DNA of 64,000 nt from positions 62,001 through 126,000 of the forward strand of contig NZ_JACCCG010000001.1 in assembly GCF_013410955.1 (NCBI RefSeq). Reading direction: 5' to 3'. Below the pieces are notes generated by a model, which was given only the letters and a program-made list of their open reading frames with translations, did no database searches and was not told where the DNA came from. This DNA comes from Microbacterium sp. AK009 (GTDB lineage Bacteria > Actinomycetota > Actinomycetes > Actinomycetales > Microbacteriaceae). The position numbers were made by a program, and so were the translations under genes. Below, in pieces: positions 7,814-17,225 of this stretch; within the stretch, counting starts at the first letter, position 1, and the number at the start of each line of letters is the position of its first letter.

Positions 7814-10204
7814 GTGGCGGATCCGCGCACGCTCGTCACGGCCGGCCTGGTCCTCCGTCGAGCCCGTGCCCGCGCCGGGCATCTCGCCGCGCTGGCGGCG
7901 ACCGTCGCCGTCACGGTGACCACCGTCATCCTCGTCCTCGTCGTCACCGGCAAGGCCGAGTCGCTCGCCCGCGCCGACGCGGCCGCCGGCACTCCCGAAG
8001 ACGAGGTCGCCGCCGCCGTCGCCGTCGGTGCGGCGTCGCTTTCCTCGGCGCTTCCCTCCCTGCTCCTCACCGTCGCGGTCGTGGCGGGCGTCGCGGTGGC
8101 GCAGCTGGGCCGCCTGCTCGCCGCAGCGCGTGAGCACGAGACCGACACCGCCCGTGCGCGGGGACTCTCGCGCCGCCAGGCGATCCTGCTCCACACGATG
8201 GAGGCGGTGGCGGTCGGTGTCGCCGGCACGATCGCGGGTGCGGCGTTCGCCGCCGGGCTCGCGTCGGCGATCGGAGGGAGGGATGCCGCGTCCGCGGCGC
8301 TGTCGCAGACGGCGGTCGCGGCTCTGGTCGCGCTGCTCCTGGCGGGGATCCTCGTCGCGGCGCTCGCGCGGCGCTCGGTCACGCGTCGCCGGGGAGCACG
8401 GGCGACCACGATCTCCGCCGTGGCCCTCGTCGTCGCCGCCGCGGCCCTCGGCCTCTGGCAGATCGGATTCGCCCGCCCCGGGGGATTCGACCCGGTCGTG
8501 GCGCTCACCCCCACGGTCGTCCTCCTCGCCGCGGCGCTGGCGGTGCTGGCCGTGTTCGGCGCCGTCGCGCGCGCCGCGGCCCTCCCGGCAACGCGCGCCC
8601 GGGGTCTGGAGACCGCGCTCGGTCGGCGCCAGCTCGCCCGCCGGCTTCCGCTCTCGGGGGTCGCCGTGCTGCTGGTGGCGCTGACGGTGTCGCAGGCGGT
8701 CCTCGCCGGTGCCTTCGCCGGCACCTGGGCCGCCGCCGCGACCGACTCGGCCGCGCTCCGCGTCGGAACCGATCTCCGCGTCGACCTGACACCGCAGAGC
8801 GCCTCCCCCGCGGACCTGGGTGCGGCCGCCGCCGTCGACGGCATCGACGCGGTGGCGGGCGCGGTCACCGATGTGCTCGAGTTCGGCGACGACGAGGTGA
8901 GCCTCGTCGCGCTCCCCGCCGCTCTCGCGCCACAGGTCATGACCGCCGCGGGAGGTGCCGCCGACCCCGCCGCGCTCGTGCGGACGGTCACAGGGGAGAG
9001 TGACATCGGCGGGATCGACGTGGTGCGCGCCGCACCCGTCGCGCTCGGGGACGCCGCCACGGGCCTGGCGATCACCGTGTCCGCGCGGTGGACGAGTGCC
9101 GACGTCAGTGGTGCGCTGCAGCCGCTGGCCATTCTCGTCGACGCGCGCGGCACCGCCGTGGCGCAGCCGCTGTCCCTGGCCCCGGCGCCGGCCGATGACG
9201 CGCGGGTGGTTGCCGAAGCCGCCCTCCCCGAGGGCGCAGCGCCGTGGACGCTGGCCGCACTCGTCATGCGGGTGGGGCCCACCCCGGCGGTGCCCGCCGG
9301 AACGGTGACCCTCGAAGAGGTGTCGACGGTCGGCGGCGACGGCCTCGACCTCGCCGGCTCCGTCGTCTTCGCGGGCGGCGACCGTGAGGAGGTGATCTGG
9401 CTCGCCGACGGTCAGGAGCGCGGCGCCGAGACAGCGCCGGCCGAGGCCCTGCGGGTGGCGGTCTCGGATGCGTTCGCGGCGCGGTTCGGCGTCACTGCGG
9501 GTGACCGCCTGGACTACCGGGTGGCGGGAACCGGCCGGCGCGGCGAGGTGCTCGTCACCGCCGTCGTCGCGGCGATCCCCGGAGCCTCACGCGCCGACGC
9601 CGTCTTCGCGGTGACGGATGACCTCCTCGTCGCCTCGCTGCAGCGCGGAACATCGTTCGCCCTCCCCGGCAGCGTGTGGGCTGCGGGCCGCTCGGATTCC
9701 GACGCCGCCCTGAGCGCTGCGCTCGACGACCGAGCCGTGCGTGTCGCCGTCCCGGGGGTGGCCGACCGGATGGTCGGGGTGCTCGTTCCGGGGTGGTGGG
9801 TGGCTGCCGGTGGCGCCGCCGTTCTTGCGCTGATCGCCACGCTCGCCATCGTCCAGTCGCTCGCTCTCGCACGGGGCCCCGAGGTCGCCGTCCTCCGTGC
9901 GCTCGGTGTCACCGCTCGCCGGCAGGCGCGGCTTCGCGCCGCCGAGCTCGGAGCGATCCTCGGCGGGGCCGCCCTCCTGGGCGCCGCAGCCGGCGCGGCG
10001 GTCGCGTTCGTGCTGGCGGCGCCCCTCGTCCGCGCGACGACGCCCGGCATCCTTCCCGTGGCCCTCTCCCTTCAGCCCGCCTGGGTTCCGCTCGTCGGCG
10101 TCGTGACCGTGCTCGTCGCCGGGCTCGCCGCCACCGTCGTCGGCGCGGGTCTGAGCGTCCGTCGCGCCGCCCGTGACGCCGTCGTCGGGGAGGAGGCCCG
10201 GTGA
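7814..10204 (+). CDS. ABC exporter permease, FtsX-like (first of pair)
   Basis: 796 residues. GTG at 7814 is chosen because AAGGAGG lies 8 bases upstream; the frame is open from 7733 without a better site. Membrane segments lie near residues 23-45, 70-100, 135-160 and 170-195, then 215-280, followed by a large extracytoplasmic region (~310-650) and three C-terminal helices (~665-790). LALARGPEVAVLRALGVTARRQARLRAAELG is the FtsX/MacB coupling region. No adaptor or lipoprotein gene accompanies it. The next gene overlaps by 4 bases. It probably pairs with the ATPases at 12884 or 13843. Substrate unknown. Confidence 0.85.
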   Translation: MADPRTLVTAGLVLRRARARAGHLAALAATVAVTVTTVILVLVVTGKAESLARADAAAGTPEDEVAAAVAVGAASLSSALPSLLLTVAVVAGVAVAQLGRLLAAAREHETDTARARGLSRRQAILLHTMEAVAVGVAGTIAGAAFAAGLASAIGGRDAASAALSQTAVAALVALLLAGILVAALARRSVTRRRGARATTISAVALVVAAAALGLWQIGFARPGGFDPVVALTPTVVLLAAALAVLAVFGAVARAAALPATRARGLETALGRRQLARRLPLSGVAVLLVALTVSQAVLAGAFAGTWAAAATDSAALRVGTDLRVDLTPQSASPADLGAAAAVDGIDAVAGAVTDVLEFGDDEVSLVALPAALAPQVMTAAGGAADPAALVRTVTGESDIGGIDVVRAAPVALGDAATGLAITVSARWTSADVSGALQPLAILVDARGTAVAQPLSLAPAPADDARVVAEAALPEGAAPWTLAALVMRVGPTPAVPAGTVTLEEVSTVGGDGLDLAGSVVFAGGDREEVIWLADGQERGAETAPAEALRVAVSDAFAARFGVTAGDRLDYRVAGTGRRGEVLVTAVVAAIPGASRADAVFAVTDDLLVASLQRGTSFALPGSVWAAGRSDSDAALSAALDDRAVRVAVPGVADRMVGVLVPGWWVAAGGAAVLALIATLAIVQSLALARGPEVAVLRALGVTARRQARLRAAELGAILGGAALLGAAAGAAVAFVLAAPLVRATTPGILPVALSLQPAWVPLVGVVTVLVAGLAATVVGAGLSVRRAARDAVVGEEAR

Positions 10205-12879
10205 GCGGCCGAATGACCCGCGCCGCGCTCCTGCGCCGCCACCTCGGGTTCGCCTCGGGCGGCGGCTTCGTCGTCGCGCTGCTCGTCCTTGTGCTCACCG
10301 TACTCACCACGGCCGCTCCGGTCGCCCTCGGGCGACTCGGCGATGCGACGGTGCAGTACCGGCTCGCAGGGCTCGGCGCGGTCGAGCGCGACGTCGTCGC
10401 CGACGAGAACGGGATCCCTCTGGAAGGGTTCGCGGCCGAGGTCGAGCGCATCCGCGCCGAAGCGGCGGCGCCGCTCCCCGACATCCTGCAGCCGGCCCGC
10501 ACGGTCGCCGTCGGGTCTGCCGCTCCCCTCACCGACCAGCCGGGGACCGCCGAGATCGCCGTGGCCGTCGACCCGCGCTACGAAGAGGACGTCGACATCG
10601 TCGAGGGCCGACTCCCCGAGCCCGCCGTCTTCACCGACCCCGGCGCGGACATCGCCGACGGACAGGCGTTCGGGCGGATCGAGATCGTCCTCTCCACCGA
10701 CACCGCGGACGAGCTCGGGTGGGAGCTCGGGGCCACGCGGCAGATCACGGGTTTCGCCGGGATCGTCGATGTCGTGCTGGTCGGCGTCTTCGAGCCCGTC
10801 GACGCCGACGCCGCCTACTGGCAGCACGTCCCGTCGGTGCTCGAACCGAACATCTTCGACGATGGAAATCGAGCGCGCGTGGTGACCGGGACGGGGTTTG
10901 CCCACCCGGCTTCCCTGCGGGCGACGTCCCCCCAGGGCGACAGCGTGAGCACCATCGTCTGGTATCCCTTCGACGAGACCGCGGTCGATGCGCGCGACGC
11001 GGAGTCGGTCGCCGCCGGTCTCCGTCTCCTCACCGCGGTGGGGCACACCGTCTCCGAGAGCTCCGCCGGACCCGGCGGCATCCTCAGCCTCCGATTCACC
11101 GCCGACGTCATCGGCGCCATCGAGGCCGCGCTCGCTCAGGAGCGGGCGACAGCCGGAGTGGTCGCCATGATCGCGTCCGGCCCGATCGGCGTGGCCGCCG
11201 CCGTGCTGATCCTCGGGTGCCGGCTCGTCTTCGACCGGCGCCGGCCCGCCCTCCGCCTCCTCGCCGCGCGCGGGGCCGACACCCGACAGCTCCGGGCTCT
11301 CCTCGCGCTCGACGGCGTCGCCTGCGGCATCCTTCCCGCCCTCCTCGGCATCGGGATCGGCGTGACCCTCGCGCAGCTGGCTCTGGGAACCGTTCCCGAC
11401 CTCGCGGGTGTCGGGGCGGCTGTCGCCGTCGGTCTGTTTCCCGCCGCCGTGCTCGCCGTCCTCGCGCCGACCGCGGCGGACCGCCGGCCCCGCGCCGACC
11501 TCGGCGGTCGCGGCTCGCGGCCGCGTGTCATCCTCGAGGGCGCTGTACTCGTCCTCGCCGCCCTCGCCCTCACGCTGCTGCTCGTCCGAGGCGCGGGCGA
11601 CGGCGCCGACCTCCTCACCGCCGCGACCCCGCTGCTTCTCGCCCTCGTCGCGTGCGTGGTCACGCTGCGGGTGTATCCGATCCCGCTGGCGGTCCTCCTC
11701 CGGCGTTCTCGCGGCGGTCGCGACCTCGCCGGCTACCTCGGCGCCGTGCGGGCGCTGCGCGAGCCCGCCATCGGGCTCACTCCTGTGCTCGCTCTCGTGG
11801 TCGGGGTGTCGGTGGCGGTGTCCTCCGGCATCCTCCTCTCCACCGTCCAGGCGGGTATCGACCGCTCGGCGGGTGCGCAGATCGGCGCCGACATCCGGGT
11901 GGCGGGCGGCATCATCACCGGCGACCAGCTCGCGCAGCTGAGCGCCCTCGACGGTGTGGCGGCGGCGACCGGCATCTCGGGAGCCGAGCCCGTCACCCTC
12001 GACATCGACGGTGAGCGGGTCGGCACGTCGGCGTTCGTCGTCGACGCCGACGTCCTCCGGGCGGTGCAGGGGGAGGGACCCGGGATGCTGCCGCCCGGCG
12101 TCTCGCTGGCCCCGACGTCGGGGCCGCTCCCGATCGTCGTCTCCACCGCGCTCGCCGACGAGATCGACGGCCGCGACGGCCTGCGCGTCGGCTCCCTCCC
12201 CGCCGAGGTCGTCGGGGTGCTCGACGGTCCGGCGCCGATCGGTGCGCGAGCGGCCTGGCTGGCGCTTGACGCGTCGGCCGCCGAGGAGGCGCTCGGGCGT
12301 GACCCGAGCGACCGCACCGCGGTGCTGCGGCTGGCCCCGGGCGGCGACCCCGGCGCCGTCGTCGACGCCGTGCGGGAGGTAGTGAGCCCCGCCCTCCGCA
12401 TCGACACCGCCCGCGAGATCATCGGCCAGATCGAGGCGAGCCCCGCCGTCGCGGGCCTGCGCGCCGCGCTCCTGGCCGCGACGGGACTCGCGGCGCTTCT
12501 GGGTGCCCTCGCCGTCGTGATGACGCTCACCCTCGCAGCCGCGCCGCGGGCGCGGCTGCTGGCCCTCCTCCGCACCCTTGGCGCCCCGGCCCGCGTCGGA
12601 CGCGCACTGGCGGCGTGGGAGGTCGCGCCGGCGGGGCTGGCCGCCCTCGTCGCCGGCACCCTCTTCGGAGCCGTCGTGCCCCTCGTCGTTCTGACCGGGG
12701 TGGACCTGAGGTCGTTCACAGGATCGACGGCGCAGCCCGCCTATGCCGTCGACCCTGTGATCCTCGGGGTCGCCCTCGGCGCTTTCGTCGCGCTGGTGAC
12801 GGCCGCCACGCTCATCGCCCTCGCGGTCTCGCGCCGCGCCCGCACCTCGCGTCTCCTGCGTACGGTCGAGGAAGGATAG
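10201..12879 (+). CDS. ABC exporter permease, FtsX-like (second of pair)
   Basis: 892 residues, GTG start overlapping the previous stop as GTGA. An N-terminal membrane anchor (~17-38) precedes an extracytoplasmic region (~45-315). A block of helices follows (~320-530), then a second extracytoplasmic region, and C-terminal helices (~765-880) contain LLALLRTLGAPARVGRALAAWEVAP, a FtsX-type coupling motif. It differs in length and sequence from the first permease, so a heteromeric membrane unit is likely. It is followed after 4 bases by the first ATPase gene. Substrate unknown. Confidence 0.85.
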   Translation: MSGRMTRAALLRRHLGFASGGGFVVALLVLVLTVLTTAAPVALGRLGDATVQYRLAGLGAVERDVVADENGIPLEGFAAEVERIRAEAAAPLPDILQPARTVAVGSAAPLTDQPGTAEIAVAVDPRYEEDVDIVEGRLPEPAVFTDPGADIADGQAFGRIEIVLSTDTADELGWELGATRQITGFAGIVDVVLVGVFEPVDADAAYWQHVPSVLEPNIFDDGNRARVVTGTGFAHPASLRATSPQGDSVSTIVWYPFDETAVDARDAESVAAGLRLLTAVGHTVSESSAGPGGILSLRFTADVIGAIEAALAQERATAGVVAMIASGPIGVAAAVLILGCRLVFDRRRPALRLLAARGADTRQLRALLALDGVACGILPALLGIGIGVTLAQLALGTVPDLAGVGAAVAVGLFPAAVLAVLAPTAADRRPRADLGGRGSRPRVILEGAVLVLAALALTLLLVRGAGDGADLLTAATPLLLALVACVVTLRVYPIPLAVLLRRSRGGRDLAGYLGAVRALREPAIGLTPVLALVVGVSVAVSSGILLSTVQAGIDRSAGAQIGADIRVAGGIITGDQLAQLSALDGVAAATGISGAEPVTLDIDGERVGTSAFVVDADVLRAVQGEGPGMLPPGVSLAPTSGPLPIVVSTALADEIDGRDGLRVGSLPAEVVGVLDGPAPIGARAAWLALDASAAEEALGRDPSDRTAVLRLAPGGDPGAVVDAVREVVSPALRIDTAREIIGQIEASPAVAGLRAALLAATGLAALLGALAVVMTLTLAAAPRARLLALLRTLGAPARVGRALAAWEVAPAGLAALVAGTLFGAVVPLVVLTGVDLRSFTGSTAQPAYAVDPVILGVALGAFVALVTAATLIALAVSRRARTSRLLRTVEEG

Positions 12880-12883
12880 GACC

Positions 12884-13846
12884 ATGGACTCCACCACCCG
12901 CCCGCGCTCGGGCACGGCGCCCGACGCCGACATCTGGTGCGCCGACCTCGTTCGCATCTTCCAGGTGCCCACGGCCTCGGGGCCGGGCATCGAGGTGCAG
13001 GCCCTTCAGGGACTGAACCTGCGCGTCGACGCCGGAGAGCTCGTCGCCCTCGTCGGGGCATCGGGGTCGGGCAAGTCGACGCTCCTGTCCATCCTCTCCA
13101 GCCTCGACCGGCCCACCGCCGGAGTGGCGATCGTCGCCGGCCACGACCTGCTGACGATGAAGGAGAAGGAGCGCGTGGGCTTCCGCCGGCACAGCGTGGG
13201 ATTCGTGTGGCAGCAGACCTCGCGCAATCTCTTCCCCTATCTCACCGCCGCCGAGAACGTCGCGGCGAGTCTCGCCGTGACCGGGATCCCCCGCGGCGCC
13301 GCCGCCCGCAGGGCGCGTGTGAAGGAGCTTCTCGATCTCGTCGAGGTGGGGCACTGCGCTGCTCGCCGACCGGCGGAGATGTCGGGCGGCGAGCAGCAGC
13401 GGGTCGCGATCGCCGTCGGCATCGCGAACGACCCGCAGGTGCTCCTCGCCGATGAGCCGACCGGTGAACTCGACGACGCCACGAGCGCTCACGTGCTCGA
13501 GGCCATGCGCACGGTCAACCGCGAGCGCGGCATCACCACGCTCATCGTCACGCACGACCCGGGGGTGTCCGACCATGTCGCGCGCACCGTGCAGATCCGC
13601 GACGGGCGCACCTCCACCGAGGTGCTGCGCTCCACGCGCGTCGACGAGCACGGCGCCGAGGAGCACATCGCCGAAGAGTACGCCGTGCTCGACCGGGTGG
13701 GGCGGCTGCAGCTTCCTGACGAGTTCGTCGCGGCGCTCGACCTCCGCGACCGCGTGCGCCTGGCTCTCGAACCCGACCACGTCCAGGTGCGCCCGGAGGA
13801 GAGAGCGGATGCCGCGCCCGACGCTCCCGGGGAGGATCGCCCGTGA
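12884..13846 (+). CDS. ABC transporter ATP-binding protein (MacB/LolD type) with C-terminal extension
   Basis: 320 residues, ATG start. Walker A GASGSGKST (~62-70), Q-loop VWQQTSRNLFPYLTAAEN, signature MSGGEQQRVAIA and Walker B VLLADEPTGELD are intact, followed by the His switch VTHDP. About 75 extra residues after the nucleotide-binding domain (acidic, ending in RPEERADAAPDAPG) are unusual for this family and could be a regulatory tail. It drives the FtsX-type permeases encoded just upstream. It overlaps the second ATPase gene by 4 bases. Confidence 0.92.
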   Translation: MDSTTRPRSGTAPDADIWCADLVRIFQVPTASGPGIEVQALQGLNLRVDAGELVALVGASGSGKSTLLSILSSLDRPTAGVAIVAGHDLLTMKEKERVGFRRHSVGFVWQQTSRNLFPYLTAAENVAASLAVTGIPRGAAARRARVKELLDLVEVGHCAARRPAEMSGGEQQRVAIAVGIANDPQVLLADEPTGELDDATSAHVLEAMRTVNRERGITTLIVTHDPGVSDHVARTVQIRDGRTSTEVLRSTRVDEHGAEEHIAEEYAVLDRVGRLQLPDEFVAALDLRDRVRLALEPDHVQVRPEERADAAPDAPGEDRP

Positions 13847-14562
13847 GCGCCGGCGGGCCTGCGGCCCTTCGGGGCGAGGGCCTCACTCGCACCTTCCGCA
13901 GTGCCGCCGGTGACGTGCACGCCTGCGTCGACATCGACCTCGAGGCGCGCCCGGGAGAGCTCGTCGTCGTCACCGGCCCCTCCGGCGCGGGGAAGACGAC
14001 CCTCCTCAACATCCTCGGCACGCTGGAACGCCCTGACGCGGGCCGCGTCTGGGTGGGCGAGACCGAGGTGACCGCCCTCGATGAGGACGCACTGGCCGAG
14101 GTCCGCCGACGCGACCTCGGGTTCGTCTTCCAATCGTTCGGCCTGATCCCCGTGCTCTCCGCGGCCGAGAACGTGGAGCTGCCGCTGCGGATCGCCCGCA
14201 CCGACCCCCGTGAACGCGACCGGCGGGTCGCCGACGCCCTGCGACAGGTCGGGCTCGCCGACCACGCCGGGCAGCGGCCCGGCGAGCTGTCGGGTGGGCA
14301 GCAGCAGCGGGTCGGGATCGCCCGGGCGATCGTCGCCGAGCCGCGCGTGCTCATCGCCGACGAGCCGACCGCGCAGCTGGACTCCCGCACCGCGACCGCG
14401 GTGATGGACCTGATCGTCGATCTCGTCCACACCCGGGGCATCGCCGCGGTGATCGCGACTCACGACCCGATCCTCCGGGCACGAGCCGATCGGGTCGCCG
14501 AATTGCATGACGGCCGTTTGCTGGCCGCCGAAGGGAGACTGCGCCGTGACCGACGCCGCTGA
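13843..14562 (+). CDS. ABC transporter ATP-binding protein (LolD/MacB type), second in operon
   Basis: 239 residues, GTG start overlapping the preceding stop. Walker A GPSGAGKTT, VFQSFGLIPVLSAAENVELPLRIA, signature [15 protein letters not shown], Walker B VLIADEPTAQLD and the H-loop ATHDP are all present. Standard length for LolD/MacB ATPases. With the preceding ATPase it gives two different nucleotide-binding subunits for two different permeases, either one heteromeric exporter or two related ones. The oxidase gene downstream begins inside its last codons. Confidence 0.92.
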   Translation: MSAGGPAALRGEGLTRTFRSAAGDVHACVDIDLEARPGELVVVTGPSGAGKTTLLNILGTLERPDAGRVWVGETEVTALDEDALAEVRRRDLGFVFQSFGLIPVLSAAENVELPLRIARTDPRERDRRVADALRQVGLADHAGQRPGELSGGQQQRVGIARAIVAEPRVLIADEPTAQLDSRTATAVMDLIVDLVHTRGIAAVIATHDPILRARADRVAELHDGRLLAAEGRLRRDRRR

Positions 14563-16009
14563 CGTGACATCCGTTCCCTCCGACCCCGCGGCGAAGCTCG
14601 TGATCGTCGTGGGCGGCGGCGTCGCGGGCCTCGTCGCCGCACTCGAGTGCGCGAAGGTCGGGATGCGCGTCACCGTGCTCGAGCGCGACACCCGGGTCGG
14701 CGGCGTCATCCGCCGCGAAGAGGTGGGCGGGGTCGCGGTGGACCTCGCCGCCGACGGCTTCTCCACCCGCGGCGGGGTGGTCGCGGCCGTGCTCGACCAG
14801 GTGGGGCTCGGCGATGCGGTGATCCGTCCCGAGCACGGCGGGCGCTTCATCGCGGGCGCAACCGGCGTCGCCCCCCTGCCGGCCGAGACCGTCTTCGGCA
14901 TCCCCGCGAACGCCTGGGCCGAAGACGTCCGCCGCCACATCGGATGGTCCGGCGCGTGGCGCGCCTATCTCGACCGCCTCCGCCCGCCGCTCACGATCGG
15001 CCAGGAGCAGAGCCTGGGGCGTCTCGTGCGCACCCGCATGGGCGACCGGGTCCGCGACCGGCTCGTCGCCCCGCTCAGTGTCGGCGGGTACGCGGTCGAC
15101 CCCGACGACGTCCTCGTCGATGAGGTGGCCCCGGGCCTGAACGCCGCGCTCACCCGCACCGGATCGCTCGCCGGTGCGGTGGCGGCCGTCCGCGCCGAGC
15201 GCGACGGCGGAGAAGACGGCCTCGCCGGGCTGTCGGGCGGGATGGCGCGGATCATCGACGGGCTCGTCGCACGCCTCTTCGACTTCGGCGTCGAGATCCG
15301 CACCCAGGTGCCGGTCACCGGGATCCGGCGCACCGGTGACGCCGGGGGTCGGCCGTGGCTGGTCCAGACCGACGACGAGGCCATCGCCGCCGACGCCGTC
15401 GTCGTGGCCGTCGACGAGGACGGCGCACGGGCCGTCCTCGCCCATGCCGCCCCGCAGCTCGCCTCCCTCGCCGTCGACGTCGCCCCCACCGTGCCGCGGG
15501 AGTCCATCACCCTCGTCTTCGACGCCCCCGGCGGCGCGGTCGACCGGCCGGGGCCCGTGGTGCACGCGGTGCCGGGAACCCGCAGGGCGTCGACGCTTCT
15601 TCACCAGACCGGCCGATGGAACCATCTGCGCGCTGCGGCCGGGGAGAGCGGCGTCGTCGCCCGCGTGACCTTCGGGGGCCCGGGCGATCCCCCGGCCACG
15701 GCCGCGCTCGATGACGCGGCAGCGGCGACGATGGCGCTCGCCGAGGCATCCGCTCTGCTGGCCCTTCCACTCGACGGCGTCCGTCTGCGCGGCACGCACC
15801 GATACCGCTACGACCAGCCACCGCCCGCGTCGGCCCGGGGGCGGGCCGAGCGCGCCGCGCGTGCCCGTGCCGCGCTGACGGCGGCGCCCGGGATCGCGCT
15901 CGTCGGCGCCTGGCTGGCGGGGACCGGGCTAGCGCAGGTCGTCGACGATGCGATCGACCAGGCCGATGCTCTTCGACGAGGTGTGCTCTTCGGCGGCGTC
16001 GCCGGGTGA
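14546..16009 (+). CDS. hemY: Coproporphyrinogen/protoporphyrinogen oxidase (HemY/CgoX type)
   Basis: 487 residues. GTG at 14546 is chosen for GGGAG 8 bases upstream; it overlaps the ATPase gene by 17 bases. The FAD-binding GGGVAGLVAALECAK (~23-37) and ERDTRVGGVIRREEVGG are typical. The C-terminal GAWLAGTGLAQVVDDAIDQA is the HemY/CgoX end signature. In actinobacteria this enzyme oxidises coproporphyrinogen III to coproporphyrin III in the coproporphyrin-dependent heme route, with oxygen as acceptor, at the membrane face. The hemD gene lies 1.3 kb downstream. hemE and hemQ are not in the window. Overlap with the ABC genes suggests one operon. Confidence 0.82.
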   Translation: MTDAADVTSVPSDPAAKLVIVVGGGVAGLVAALECAKVGMRVTVLERDTRVGGVIRREEVGGVAVDLAADGFSTRGGVVAAVLDQVGLGDAVIRPEHGGRFIAGATGVAPLPAETVFGIPANAWAEDVRRHIGWSGAWRAYLDRLRPPLTIGQEQSLGRLVRTRMGDRVRDRLVAPLSVGGYAVDPDDVLVDEVAPGLNAALTRTGSLAGAVAAVRAERDGGEDGLAGLSGGMARIIDGLVARLFDFGVEIRTQVPVTGIRRTGDAGGRPWLVQTDDEAIAADAVVVAVDEDGARAVLAHAAPQLASLAVDVAPTVPRESITLVFDAPGGAVDRPGPVVHAVPGTRRASTLLHQTGRWNHLRAAAGESGVVARVTFGGPGDPPATAALDDAAAATMALAEASALLALPLDGVRLRGTHRYRYDQPPPASARGRAERAARARAALTAAPGIALVGAWLAGTGLAQVVDDAIDQADALRRGVLFGGVAG

Positions 16010-16108
16010 TTGTGCCCCGCGCGACTGCACGCGTCAAGAGCGGATGCCGTCAAAGGAATACGCCGCTACTGTGTAAGGGATTTCACCCGACGAACGTGAG
16101 GAGACGTC

Positions 16109-16489
16109 ATGCGAGGCAAGATCGGGCTGGTCATCGGGCTGGCCGCCGGCTACGTCCTGGGATCCCGTGCGGGGCGCGAGCGCTACGAGCAGATCAAGAC
16201 CCAGGCGGAGAAGCTGTGGAACCAGCCTCCGGTGCAGAAGCAGGTTGCGAAGGTGACGGAGTTCGCCAAGTCCAGCGCCGCCTCCATCCCCGGCACGCTG
16301 TGGGACGGCGCGGTGAAGGTCACCAAGGCGGCCACCTCGAAGGACACCAGTGGCGATCAGAAGGCCGCGGAGGTCAAGCGCGCCGCGAAGACGTCGGCGG
16401 AAGCCGTGAAGGATGCCGCTGCCGACGCCGCCTCCGACGCGTCGTCTGCTGCGGAGAAGACGTCGTCCTCGTCCACCCCCGGAGCCTGA
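16109..16489 (+). CDS. YtxH-like small envelope protein
   Basis: 126 residues, ATG with GTGAGGAG about 8 bases upstream. An N-terminal hydrophobic segment MRGKIGLVIGLAAGYVLGSRAGRERYEQI is the YtxH-like motif (membrane anchor then GSRAGRERYE). The rest is an Ala/Lys/Ser-rich, probably helical and disordered tail rich in KAATSKDTS and SSAAEKTSS. Such proteins are membrane-anchored and often stress-linked, of unknown function. It heads a group of three small genes (spacings 1 base and an 11-base overlap). Confidence 0.75.
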   Translation: MRGKIGLVIGLAAGYVLGSRAGRERYEQIKTQAEKLWNQPPVQKQVAKVTEFAKSSAASIPGTLWDGAVKVTKAATSKDTSGDQKAAEVKRAAKTSAEAVKDAAADAASDASSAAEKTSSSSTPGA

Positions 16490-16490
16490 T

Positions 16491-16892
16491 ATGACGACCC
16501 CGCGGGGCTTCCGCGACCGGGCTGACGACAGCCTGCTGACGCTTGTCGGCGAGATCCCCGAGCTGGTCAAGAACCTCATCGTCGCCGAGATCGACTCGGC
16601 GAAGAAGTGGTTGGCCAAGACCGCGAAGGACGCCGGTATCGGGGCGGGATGGTTCGTCGCGGCCCTGTTCGTCCTCTTCTGGTCCGTTCCGGTCCTCGGC
16701 ACGTTCGTCATCGCCGGACTGTCGTCGTGGTGGCCGGTGTGGCTGTCGGCCATCGTCGTCTTCGCGGTGATGATCCTCATCGCCCTGGTCCTGGCGCTTC
16801 TGGGCTATCTCCGCTTCCGGCGGCTCTCCAACCGTGAGACCCCGGTCCAGTCGATCGCCCTCGACGTGAAGGAGGTGCGCGATGAGCTCTGA
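16491..16892 (+). CDS. Phage-holin-family (DUF1469) membrane protein
   Basis: 133 residues, ATG at 16491, one base after the previous stop. Residues 1-45 are soluble and contain SLLTLVGEIPELVKNLIVAEIDSAK, characteristic of the Phage_holin_3_6/DUF1469 family. Two transmembrane helices follow (~52-76 and 82-106), then a short charged tail. Despite the family name these are common chromosomal actinobacterial proteins and nothing nearby is phage-like. It overlaps the next gene by 11 bases. Function unknown; probably envelope-associated with its neighbours. Confidence 0.8.
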   Translation: MTTPRGFRDRADDSLLTLVGEIPELVKNLIVAEIDSAKKWLAKTAKDAGIGAGWFVAALFVLFWSVPVLGTFVIAGLSSWWPVWLSAIVVFAVMILIALVLALLGYLRFRRLSNRETPVQSIALDVKEVRDEL

Positions 16893-17184
16893 GGTCTCGC
16901 CGCGCAAGAGCGCTGTGGCCCCGGTCCCCGTCCCCCGCACCGCCGTGCCGATCGGCATCGCCGACCCTGTGGAGCAGGCGCGAGCCGAGTTGAAGGCTGC
17001 GCTCGCCGCCATCGAAGTGAAGGCCAACGTGCCACGGCGGGTCTCGGAGGCCACCGACCGCGAGGTCGAGCGCGCCCGCGACTTCGCGCGGCGCAATCCC
17101 GGTGCAGCGACCGCCGCCGTTGTCGCCGCCGCCGCAGCGGTGGGCGGGCTCGTGTGGCTGTTCGTGCGGTCGTACACCCGGTGA
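16882..17184 (+). CDS. DUF3618-like small membrane protein
   Basis: 100 residues, ATG at 16882 inside the end of the preceding gene. The region VEQARAELKAALAAIEVKANVPRRV (~30-55) resembles DUF3618, which pairs with holin-family and YtxH-like proteins. One C-terminal transmembrane helix (~73-95) ends in RSYTR. It is probably an envelope protein acting with the two genes upstream. The family match is by pattern only. Confidence 0.65.
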   Translation: MSSEVSPRKSAVAPVPVPRTAVPIGIADPVEQARAELKAALAAIEVKANVPRRVSEATDREVERARDFARRNPGAATAAVVAAAAAVGGLVWLFVRSYTR

Positions 17185-17225
17185 ACTGAGATATCGGTCG
17201 CGAGGCGGTCTCGCGCGGCCAGGGG

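Noticed and set aside
10072..12990. Open frame of 972 codons on the minus strand
   Set aside because: It lies antisense to the second FtsX-type permease and the end of the first. Its product is Arg/Gly/Asp/His-rich without domains, typical of a GC-rich shadow frame.
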